A stretch of 64,000 nucleotides of DNA, taken from the NCBI RefSeq assembly GCF_026547205.1, contig NZ_CP106877.1:450001-514000 (forward strand), given 5' to 3'. Source of the DNA: Fervidibacillus halotolerans (GTDB lineage Bacteria > Bacillota > Bacilli > Bacillales > Caldibacillaceae). Made by a program: the position numbers and the translations under genes. The notes under the pieces were generated by a model. The model searched no databases, was not told the DNA's origin, and was given only the letters and a program-made list of their open reading frames with translations. Below, piece by piece: positions 8,078-16,244 of this stretch. How positions within the stretch are numbered: the stretch's first letter is position 1; every line of letters begins with the position of its first letter.

Positions 8078-9457
8078 TTGGCGGTTGATCAAATTTCATT
8101 TGATTTTTATGAATTTCTTCACCGAACGGAAAAATCCCGTGAATGGTTAAAAAAAGCGGTGGAAGTCATGCCTGGTGGAGTGACGGCGAATATTAAATCC
8201 TTCGCTCCTTATCCAATCATTATGAAACACGGTCACGGTGCATATTTGGAAGATGTTGACGGGAATGAATACATCGATTATTTACTCGCCTACGGTGCCC
8301 TTATGATTGGTCATAATCATCCAAAAATGAAAGAAAGGATCGTCAAACAACTCGAGGAGGATGGGACGAATTTATTTGGAACGCCCCATGAACGGGAATA
8401 CCGGTTGGCAAAACGAATTCAATCGTATTATCCGAGTATGGAAATGGTTCGTTATACGAATTCAGGTACGGAAGGAACCCTGTTAGCGATTCGATTGGCA
8501 AATGCTTATACGGGAAAACAGAAAATTGCAAAATTCGAAGGGCATTATCATGGCGGATATGATAAAGTATTATTTAGTATCAATCCAGACCCAAAAAAAG
8601 CAGGTCCGATTCATACTCCGACACCAATTCCAGAATCCAAGGGAATTGATCCTTATTATGAAAAAAATATTTTAATCTTACCTTTTAACGATTTAAAGGG
8701 AACAGAGGCGATTTTAAATGAACATAAGGATGAAATTGCTGCTGTAATCATCGAGCCGATTCAAGGGGGCTTTATCCCTGCGACACCGGCTTTTATCCAA
8801 GGTTTAAGGAAGATTACAGAACAGTTGGGTATTATTCTTATTTTCGATGAAGTGAAAACTGGTTTTCGTATCGGAATTGGTGGTGCCCAATCGATGTACG
8901 GTGTAAAACCTGATTTAACCGTTTTAGGGAAAGTAATCGGTGGCGGTTTTCCAATCGGTATTGTCGGCGGGAAAAAGGAAATTATGATGGAAAGTGGACC
9001 GAAACATTCATCCGACGTTTTTGATGTGAGCCAGGGCAAGAAGACGACGGCTACGGAAGTTTTATTCCATAGTGGGACGTATAATGGGCATCCGACGATT
9101 TTAGCGGTGGCCGATACCGTATTGGATATTTTGGAAGAAGAAGGGAAAGAGGTGCTGAAAAGGACGGAACGATTGAAGAAAGGGTTGGAAGACTTATTCC
9201 GCAAAAGGGGAATCCCTATGCAAGCTCTCGGCAAAGGGACCATTTTTAGCGTCGTTTTAACGGAAAAGGACGTAAAAAATTATCGAGATTTACAAAACTC
9301 AAATTTATCATTACGAAAGAAAATCGACTATTTATTATTAAATGAAGGGATTTATACGAAACCGATGAATCGATATAGTTTATCCGTGGCCCATGGGGAT
9401 CGGGAAATTGAAAGGACGTTGGATGCGTATCAGAACGTTTTATACAAAAAGCTGTAA
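8078..9457 (+). CDS. Class III PLP aminotransferase (GSA aminomutase-like)
   Basis: A fold-type I, class III PLP enzyme related to glutamate-1-semialdehyde aminomutase and the aspartate aminotransferase family. It shows VMPGGVTANIKSF at the N-terminus, the NSGTEG phosphate-binding turn, the DEVKTGFR Asp that contacts the PLP ring nitrogen, and the Schiff-base Lys in LGKVIGGG. TTG 8078 is chosen because AAGAGGTG at 8064-8071 gives good spacing; the in-frame GTG 8069 overlaps that SD. The linked RpiR regulator, rather than hem genes, argues against a housekeeping tetrapyrrole role. Substrate is unknown; amino-sugar or omega-amino-acid catabolism is possible. Confidence 0.8.
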   Translation: MAVDQISFDFYEFLHRTEKSREWLKKAVEVMPGGVTANIKSFAPYPIIMKHGHGAYLEDVDGNEYIDYLLAYGALMIGHNHPKMKERIVKQLEEDGTNLFGTPHEREYRLAKRIQSYYPSMEMVRYTNSGTEGTLLAIRLANAYTGKQKIAKFEGHYHGGYDKVLFSINPDPKKAGPIHTPTPIPESKGIDPYYEKNILILPFNDLKGTEAILNEHKDEIAAVIIEPIQGGFIPATPAFIQGLRKITEQLGIILIFDEVKTGFRIGIGGAQSMYGVKPDLTVLGKVIGGGFPIGIVGGKKEIMMESGPKHSSDVFDVSQGKKTTATEVLFHSGTYNGHPTILAVADTVLDILEEEGKEVLKRTERLKKGLEDLFRKRGIPMQALGKGTIFSVVLTEKDVKNYRDLQNSNLSLRKKIDYLLLNEGIYTKPMNRYSLSVAHGDREIERTLDAYQNVLYKKL

Positions 9458-9474
9458 TATGTCAGGTGATGGAG

Positions 9475-10329
9475 ATGCGATCAAGTGTTTATGAAAAAAT
9501 GATCGAAAAACGGGAGGAAATGAGCAAGTCACAAAGAAAGATTGCTAATTATATTATCGATCATCCGGATGTAGCTCCCTTTTTGACGGCTTCGAAACTG
9601 GCGCATAACGTCGGGGTCGGGGAGGCAACGGTGATCCGCTTTGCCGTATTTCTCGGTTATCAAGGGTATCCGGATTTCCAATGGCATCTTCAAGAAGCAT
9701 TGAAGAGGAAATGGACCTCCGCTGAACGATTTGAAAAAACGACGGAAGGAGGCGATTCTTCTCCTTCTGAGGTGTGGCAGGAAGTGTTATCCGATGATAT
9801 TCAAAACATAAAGTCGACGATGGACAATATTGATCACGATGACTTTCAGCAAGCTGTTCAAGCCATTATTGAGGCGAAGCGGATATACATCGTCGCTTAC
9901 CGAAGTGCCCAGTCGATCGGGCAATTTCTCGAATTTTATTTAGATCTCGTTTTGCAAAATACGGAATTGATTCGGCAAGCGGATGGAGTTTCCGAACATT
10001 TGTTAGATATTAATGAACGGGATTTAGTCATCGGAATGGGTTTTTCCCGCTATACGAAACGAACGGTCGATATTTTAAAATATGTTCGAACTCGAGGGGC
10101 AAAAACGTTAGTTATTACCGATCACGTCATGAGTCCCCTTGCCCCCCTTGGCGATATTCAATTATTCACTTCCGTTGACATCAATTCCTTTATCGATTCT
10201 TTCACCGCTCCTTTGAGTATGATCAATGCACTAATTACAGCGGTGACGAGAAGTGAACAAGGGAAGGTTAAAAAACGGTTGGAACAATTGGAAGACTTGT
10301 GGGATAATTTTCAAGTTTTTTATGAATAG
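9475..10329 (+). CDS. MurR/RpiR family transcriptional regulator
   Basis: An N-terminal RpiR-type helix-turn-helix (SKLAHNVGVGEATVIRFAVFLGY) is followed by a SIS sugar-phosphate isomerase-like domain (IYIVAYRSAQSIGQFLEFYL; LVITDHVMSPLA). Such regulators sense phosphosugars or related metabolites. The gene lies nine to eighteen bases behind the aminotransferase, so the two form an operon. The palindrome at 8017-8032 is a plausible autoregulatory site. Start is ambiguous among GTG 9466, ATG 9469 and ATG 9475; AGGTGATGG favours the last. Confidence 0.85.
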   Translation: MRSSVYEKMIEKREEMSKSQRKIANYIIDHPDVAPFLTASKLAHNVGVGEATVIRFAVFLGYQGYPDFQWHLQEALKRKWTSAERFEKTTEGGDSSPSEVWQEVLSDDIQNIKSTMDNIDHDDFQQAVQAIIEAKRIYIVAYRSAQSIGQFLEFYLDLVLQNTELIRQADGVSEHLLDINERDLVIGMGFSRYTKRTVDILKYVRTRGAKTLVITDHVMSPLAPLGDIQLFTSVDINSFIDSFTAPLSMINALITAVTRSEQGKVKKRLEQLEDLWDNFQVFYE

Positions 10330-10493
10330 TGGTTCCCTTTAATTAATAAATAGTCCAGTACATTTTTAAATGAAAATGGAACTTCACATGAACTAAGCTT
10401 TATTCTTATTTTTTAAAGATGTATTTCGAATTTGATCCACGAAAAAAAGGCGGTGTGTTTTGTGTAAAACAATTTGCTAGACCAAAAGAAAAA

Positions 10494-10554
10494 AGGTAGG
10501 ATATTCTCTGATTTGGACAAAAACATTCTAGAGAAAGGAGAACCCTACCTATGT
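10494..10554 (+). other. Leader hairpin of a possible truncated insertion element
   Basis: GGTAGG and TTCTC (from 10494) pair with GAGAA and CCTACC (ending 10553), forming a long imperfect hairpin. It is followed at once by an ATG (about 10552) opening MSKSISNIYWANQL, which runs into a stop after about 19 codons. This looks like the 5-prime end of another transposase gene joined to the IS21 remnant. The family is not recognised. Confidence 0.3.
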
Positions 10555-10594
10555 CTAAAAGTATATCGAATATTTACTGGGCAAATCAACTGGA

Positions 10595-10671
10595 AAGCCA
10601 CTATGCCTGAAGCCTCTAGGGAACTTAGTCAGTATGATCGATTTTTCGAGTCCACCGGAGGTGAAAGATAA
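10595..10671 (+). pseudogene. IS21-type istA transposase, C-terminal tail
   Basis: About 25 codons (ATMPEASRELSQYDRFFESTGGER) end in TAA immediately before a GTG that opens istB, the junction expected for istA-istB of the IS21 family. The rest of istA is missing; upstream sequence is unrelated. It is a deletion remnant. Confidence 0.5.
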
Positions 10672-10672
10672 G

Positions 10673-11396
10673 TGGAAACGCAAATTAAAGAGTATGCCAA
10701 AAAAACTAAAACTAAGTTGGATCCCAGCGAATTATCAAACGATTCAAGCAGAAACACATGAGGAATATTTACTGAAGCTGTTTGCGCACGAAGTGCAACA
10801 CCGAGAGGAAAGAAGAATCAATTTATTACTGAAACAAGCAACATTACCCAAAATTCCGAATAAGCCTTTTGATTAGAAGGATATTCAGTTAGCTCCAGGC
10901 ATTAAAAGGAAATATGTCCTTCAAGGCGATTTTATCGAAAACCAAGAAAACCTTATTTTTTATGGTGGAGTCGGAACGGGAAAGACGTTCCTTTCCACTC
11001 TCATTTTGATAAATACCATTAAGAAAAAGGGAAAGAAGGTGAAGTTTTATACTGTAGCTGCGCTAGTGAATGCGTTATTAGAAGCAAATGACAAGGGATC
11101 ACTGGGCAAATTTCTCAAACAAATCGAAAAATTAAACCTCTTGACATAGACGAATTGGGCTACATCCCCCCCTGCATAAACAAGGAGCAGAATTGTTATT
11201 TCAAATCATATCCATGTGTTATGAAGCGAAAAGTATCATCGTAACGACAAATTTACAATTTGGGCAATGGAATAATGTATTTGGTGATGCAATATTAACG
11301 GAAGCAGTGATTGATCGATTAATCCATCACTCCCATTTAATCATTTTTAAAGGCGATAGTCATCGCTATAAAGATTCAATCTCACTCAACCAATAA
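10673..11396 (+). pseudogene. IS21-type istB ATPase, multiply broken
   Basis: IstB is the AAA+ helper ATPase of IS21 transposition. Here it reads in pieces: VETQIKEYAKK, then KLKLSWIPANYQTIQAETHEE, Walker A GGVGTGKT, DELGYIP, and a C-terminal IVTTNLQFGQWNNVFGD with the end segment DRLIHHSHLIIFKGDSHR. Lesions are an extra A in a poly-A run near 10697, an in-frame TAG at 10874-10876 where Trp is expected, a frameshift near 11145, and another in a run of seven C near 11166. The gene cannot work as read. Confidence 0.85.
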
Positions 11397-11512
11397 AGGA
11401 ATTTGGCTAGTGCCATTTTTAATTGCCATTTCATGCATTTTTCTTGCCAAAAACATACTTTTGTACCGTGATAATCATCAACGGTAGTATCTTTTCTTAT
11501 TACAACCAGATT

Positions 11513-12765
11513 TTAGCCGATGGATTTTTCTACTCTAACTAAAGATGATTTAATTTTTTCATTAAGATTAAAATTTCTAATAGTAGAGGACATGAAGGCA
11601 TATAACGCTACAAAAGTATATATAAAAGCACCGATTAAAAATATATTTACCATGCCAATTTTATCTGCCAAATAGCTTCCTGCAACTAATGCTATTATAT
11701 ATATGGATTGTAAGATGATATTTCTTACGGCAAAAACTCTTCCCAAAACTCTCCTATCTGCATATTCTTGAATAAGAGATTCCTGTATAACATTTCGAAC
11801 CTGGGATGGTATTCCAATTAAAAATGAATAAATAACCGCTAATAAAGCAAAAGAATTTAATCCATAAACTAATGTAATAATCGCAACTGCAAGGGAGGCA
11901 TAGATTAATACTTTTCCGCCCAATTGTTTAATTTTCAGAGAGTACTTTGCAGTCAATAAACCACCAATGATGATCCCCCAAAAATACGCAGCTCCCTAGA
12001 ATCCCCACCATTCTTCATTTAAATGAAGCACTTCAACTGTAAAAGCTAATAGAAAAGTAGGGACCCAAATAATATTAGCCAGGTTTTCTATCATATCCAT
12101 TATCGTTATGGATTTAATCGTTTTATTCTCCCCAAAAGGTTAATACCTTTTATTAGTTAGTTATAGATTGAATCTTTTTCTTCTAAGCTTTTTTCACTGT
12201 ATGAAGTTTTAATAAAGTAAATTAAAAATCCGGAAATCAAATAGGCAAAAGAAATTGTATACACTGACATCTCTACACCTAACATTGATGCAATTGGTAC
12301 GGCGACAACCTAAGAAGATGTTAAAACAATTTGCATCGTACTTAAAAGAATACTGTTTGCTTTTAGAAGCAAAGATTTTTCTATAATACTAGGAACTATA
12401 GCTTGTCTTGCTGGCTTGAAGAAACTGCTTATAACATTGAGAAGAAAGGTCACTATATAAATTGTAAATATACTTAGTCCGAAAACACTTGTAGTTATTG
12501 ATAACATAAGCATGATCAAAAAACTCAAGAAACTGGAAAAAATCATTACGTTTTTATGTGAAATTTTGTCTAAAAAACTACCTGCAATAAATCCGCCTAT
12601 GATCGAACCCAACGTACTTACAACTAATACAAGAGTAGCTCCACTTACCGTAATGGTAGTACTATAAACATAGGAAATTAATGCTACATTAAATAAAACG
12701 CTAGCAAATAAATTAAAGATTTGACTTGCCATGATTAAATTAAAATTAATATTAAATATTTTCAT
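11513..12765 (-). pseudogene. MFS exporter, degenerate
   Basis: A major facilitator protein resembling macrolide-type exporters reads in pieces over about 1.25 kb. The N-terminal half (12765 to 12310) includes GGFIAGSFLDKISHKNVMI, a motif A equivalent. It ends at TAG 12310-12312, then continues in frame (VVAVPIASMLGVEM...) to a second stop. A frame change follows, another TAG at 11996-11998, then the C-terminal half down to 11513. At least two nonsense changes and one frameshift make it a pseudogene. IS21 remnants lie on both sides, suggesting import and decay. Confidence 0.85.
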
Positions 12766-13005
12766 CGCTATTTCCTCAGGATAATTTTTTATATGTACAA
12801 TTCAAACTACGTATATTTTTCTTTATTTTATTAATACAATTTCTATACGAAATTTTCAAATAAATATTGACATAAATAGTCAAACGATAAATAATTCTAA
12901 AAAATATTCTTTTAAAAAAATAGATACTAATCTTAAGAGGTATTAAAAGAGAAGCCTTAGGAGTCGAATGAACCTATTTTATTTTAAATTAAGTTATAAT
13001 GTATG

Positions 13006-13042
13006 AAAAAAGTCAAAGGCAAGAATTAGCCATTGACTTTTT
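13006..13042. terminator. Terminator-like hairpin in decayed region
   Basis: AAAAAAGTCAAAGGC (13006-13020) pairs with GCCATTGACTTTTT (13029-13042) with one mismatch; both directions have A or T runs. It lies between the MFS pseudogene and an istB remnant. Confidence 0.55.
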
Positions 13043-13059
13043 ATTTTGGAGTTGATATT

Positions 13060-13243
13060 AAATTGTTGCCGATTTTAGTAATAAATTGATTTTCCGTTCT
13101 TCACGCTGGATGATCCCTAATTCGAAGGGTTTTATTCAACATTCTTCATGAGTTCTGACGTTAACCTGATAATCATGTTCACGAATTCAACTCAGTTTCA
13201 ATCTTTTGGCATATTGTTGAATGAGATGATTTATATTCATCAC
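13060..13243 (-). pseudogene. Second IS21-type istB remnant, N-terminal part
   Basis: On the minus strand from GTG/ATG 13243-13238 the sequence reads MNINHLIQQYAKRLKLS, a stop where Trp is expected, then IREHDYQVNVRTHEE, another stop, and QREERKINLLLKSATI. This is the conserved N-terminus of IstB, parallel to the copy at 10673 (AKKLKLSWIPANYQT...HREERRINLLLKQAT) but diverged from it and in opposite orientation. Two in-frame stops and a shortened middle make it a relic. Confidence 0.75.
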
Positions 13244-13301
13244 CCTTTCTGAGAACGTGGAGGTATCAGATTGGCAACTCACATTAGTCAATAATTGTTC
13301 A

Positions 13302-15092
13302 TTAGTTGATCATTTCATCAAAAAAATGTAAAATCTTCCGATATACCTTTATTTCGTTTTCTTTTTTGCTAAATCCATGTCCTTCATCTTCTAAAACGAT
13401 ATAGTCCACCCTTCGTCCTTTTTTTCGCAGGGCTTCAACAATTTGATCCGATTCCGCTTTTACGACTCGAGGATCGTTAGCTCCTTGGATAACGAGCATC
13501 GGTTTTGTCATCCCATCCAAATATGTAATGGGCGAATGTTCCTTTAATAATTCTTTATCCTTTTCCGGATGACCGACCCACTGATCCATAAATGGTTTCC
13601 AAAATTCCGGTACCGTTTCGATGAAGGAAAATAAGTTGCTAACGCCGAATATATCGACGACTGCTTTAAAGTATTCCGCATGCCTACCGTGTAATAAAAG
13701 GGCCATGTATCCTCCGTAACTTCCACCCATTAACAAAATTTTATCCCGTTTCGCGTATCCCTTTTCAATGAGAAATTCTAAGCCTGCCACATTGTCTAGG
13801 CGCGGTCCATGTCCCCAATTCCGTTCGACCATTTTCATAAAGGATAGTCCGTAATTTGACGATCCTCGGAAATTGGGGGCAAATATTGAATAGCCGCGAT
13901 TAACGAGGAATTGAAATAAGCTTCTGAACCATTTTCTTTCCAACGATTGGGGACCACCGTGGGGCCAAAGAATGACATGGTCGTTGGAATTTTCCGGTTT
14001 TGCTTGAAAGAATAAAGCTTCGATTTCCAATCCGTCATAGGATGGATAAGTGAATACTTCCGGTTCTACCAGTTGTTCATCAGCCACTCCCGGAATACGA
14101 AAATGGGTTAACTCCTTCCAGCTGTTCCCTTGATCCGTCGAGTGAAAAATATTGTTAGGCCGAATTGCCGAACGACCGAGGACATAAAGATTTCCACTTT
14201 CTGCGACGATGATTTTTTCCACAACACTCGTTGGTAGTAAAATTTCAGTTGTTTTTTTCGTATTTAAATCAAAGGCATATAAACGATCTTCCACACCGTA
14301 GGAACCGATTAAGTAAAGTAATCGATTTTTTTTATCGTATTTTATCGTTCGTAAATCTTCTTTTTCGATTTCCAAAATTTTTTCAAATTGTTTCGTTTCC
14401 ACATTAAACTTTGCCAAATAACATAAGTCCGCATCGTAATTCGTTAAAAAATAAATCTCCGTTTCCGAAGTATAAACGATATCAGAAACGATTTGTTGTA
14501 GATCTTCTTGCGGTGTTATTAAATAATGTTTTCCTCCCGTTTGTACGTAACCTAAAGAAGACGTATTTCCAAATTGCTTGACGAATGTAAAACTTTGTTC
14601 ATCAGGACTTACGGCAGCGATAAAGGTCGGTACTTCTTTCCCTTCCAATAACCGGGTTTCATCACCTGTCTCAATATTGTATAAATAGGAATTTAAATAG
14701 GTCGGATTTCCTTTCGTTCCGGTATAGTATAGTCGTTTACCATCTTCAGAAAGATGAATAAAAAAGTGTCGCTCATTTTCCTTTACACGGAGGGGGACCA
14801 GTTCTCCACCGTATGGCGGTATCGCATATAATTGGGTGTTTTCATCCCCATCCCGGTCGAATCCAGCCACGATAAATCGACCCTTTTTTTCATAATATAA
14901 TGCTTGACACGGTTGATTGTGAAAAGTTAAAGGATAAGGAAATTCATTTGGCAAATCCATTGCCCATAGGTTATAGTTTCCATTTAAATTTGTGCTTAGT
15001 ACCAGTTGCTTTTCGTCATTACGTACAACAAAATCTTGAACATTCAACGTGCGGAAAAATTGTTCCACATCCGGTTTGGAAAACTGAATCAT
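13302..15092 (-). CDS. S9 family peptidase (YuxL-like acylaminoacyl-peptidase)
   Basis: A prolyl-oligopeptidase family serine peptidase of about 596 residues. An N-terminal beta-propeller precedes a C-terminal alpha/beta hydrolase domain. The nucleophile Ser is in MGGSYGGYM, the Asp in QGANDPRVV and the His in EDEGHGFS. There is no signal peptide, so it is cytosolic. It is somewhat shorter than B. subtilis YuxL (recalled as about 657). The start is secure: ATG 15092 follows AAAGGAGG. It is probably monocistronic; substrates are likely short or N-acylated peptides. Confidence 0.88.
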   Translation of the reverse strand: MIQFSKPDVEQFFRTLNVQDFVVRNDEKQLVLSTNLNGNYNLWAMDLPNEFPYPLTFHNQPCQALYYEKKGRFIVAGFDRDGDENTQLYAIPPYGGELVPLRVKENERHFFIHLSEDGKRLYYTGTKGNPTYLNSYLYNIETGDETRLLEGKEVPTFIAAVSPDEQSFTFVKQFGNTSSLGYVQTGGKHYLITPQEDLQQIVSDIVYTSETEIYFLTNYDADLCYLAKFNVETKQFEKILEIEKEDLRTIKYDKKNRLLYLIGSYGVEDRLYAFDLNTKKTTEILLPTSVVEKIIVAESGNLYVLGRSAIRPNNIFHSTDQGNSWKELTHFRIPGVADEQLVEPEVFTYPSYDGLEIEALFFQAKPENSNDHVILWPHGGPQSLERKWFRSLFQFLVNRGYSIFAPNFRGSSNYGLSFMKMVERNWGHGPRLDNVAGLEFLIEKGYAKRDKILLMGGSYGGYMALLLHGRHAEYFKAVVDIFGVSNLFSFIETVPEFWKPFMDQWVGHPEKDKELLKEHSPITYLDGMTKPMLVIQGANDPRVVKAESDQIVEALRKKGRRVDYIVLEDEGHGFSKKENEIKVYRKILHFFDEMIN

Positions 15093-15206
15093 TATAAACC
15101 TCCTTTATTGTTAATTATTTTTATTCTAACATAAGGTTATATCATATTAAAATTCGAATTTTTCAAAGTTTATAAGTGATAAAAAATATGGAAATAAATT
15201 TATCGT

Positions 15207-16244
15207 TCATAGATGAATATCTTCCGCATCCAAAATCATTTCATACATTTGAACGGTAGATTCCATCGGTTCCAAACCGTATTCTTCACTTAAAATTTTT
15301 GATAGTTTTTTGTAATAATTGATTGCTAACGGTCGGTTGTTTTTTTGATAATGACAATACATTAGTAATCGGTATGCCTCTTCCCATGTTTTATCAATTG
15401 TTAAAATCCGTTCACACCAGTCGATTGCCTGATCCGTTTCATTGGTTTGTACATATAGCTGGGCTAGTTTTTCCGCTCCTCGAAGGAAAAGGTTTTGGAA
15501 ATGTTCTTTGAATGTACTAAAGCTGGCATTCGATTGGATATCTGCTAAAAATGATCCCTTATACAATTCCAATCCTTTTAAAAGAAGGGGAATTGCTTTT
15601 TCTGGAGACTTTTCCCGTAATCCACTATAAATCCATTGTTCAAATTGCTCAAAGTCGATTTCGATAACGGCCTTTGGATTCATTCGATATTGATTTTGAG
15701 CACGGTGTATATAAAAGGAATTTGATCGCGCCTTTCTTTTCGGCTCTAACGTTTTATTTAATGCGTTAAGAATCACTTTAAATTCGTTATCGATGTTATT
15801 TACGCTCGCATGGGGCCACAATTGTTCATAAATTTCCTCTTTACTCCACCAGCGATTTTTATGAACGAGTAAAAAGATAAATAGTTCCTTCGCTTTCATC
15901 CGTTGCCATTCTTTGTCCGAAATTTGTCGGTTTCCTAAAAATAATTGAAAAGTCCCGAACGTGTTGACCTTAAGGGTATATCCAGGATGGGAATCGAGCT
16001 TTTCATATCCGAATTGTTGCAACAAGTGGTGGATATAACTTGTTTGTATACCGAGTTCCTTTCCCTTCAAAAATAGTGGTATGTAATTTTGTAAATCCCT
16101 TGGACCGTAAATCGTCTTTTGGAAAAATATAAAGTCATAATTGCCTAGTTGAATTTCTCGAAATAGGGATTCCATTGATTGTCGAAAGGATTCCCAGTTT
16201 TCCTCTTGAAAATAATAAAAAGAAAACCAGAGTTGGGTAAGCAT
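15207..16244 (-). CDS. BTAD/winged-helix C-terminal half of frameshifted activator
   Basis: This open frame encodes the DNA-binding end of a large transcriptional activator. A winged-helix segment (TLKVNTFGTFQLFLGN through IYEQLWPHASVNNIDNEFKVILNALNK) is followed by a bacterial transcriptional activation (BTAD) TPR domain. Its first codons (MLTQLWFSFYYF) are not a natural start: no SD precedes them, and the sense continues upstream in the same frame as HDPYGF. It is the continuation of the 16135-18441 frame after a one-base shift near 16263. Together they give about 1078 residues, normal for STAND-BTAD regulators. Confidence 0.8.
   Translation of the reverse strand: MLTQLWFSFYYFQEENWESFRQSMESLFREIQLGNYDFIFFQKTIYGPRDLQNYIPLFLKGKELGIQTSYIHHLLQQFGYEKLDSHPGYTLKVNTFGTFQLFLGNRQISDKEWQRMKAKELFIFLLVHKNRWWSKEEIYEQLWPHASVNNIDNEFKVILNALNKTLEPKRKARSNSFYIHRAQNQYRMNPKAVIEIDFEQFEQWIYSGLREKSPEKAIPLLLKGLELYKGSFLADIQSNASFSTFKEHFQNLFLRGAEKLAQLYVQTNETDQAIDWCERILTIDKTWEEAYRLLMYCHYQKNNRPLAINYYKKLSKILSEEYGLEPMESTVQMYEMILDAEDIHL

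Noticed and set aside
8078..9457. Assignment of the aminotransferase as hemL
   Set aside because: The motifs are those of the broad class III group, and the neighbour is an RpiR-type regulator rather than haem synthesis genes.
10874..10876. Selenocysteine or stop readthrough in istB
   Set aside because: The stop is TAG and the same gene has several other frameshifts, so simple decay explains it.
14900..15097. Plus-strand frame inside the S9 peptidase gene
   Set aside because: It is antisense to a strongly supported gene, with no SD or family motif.
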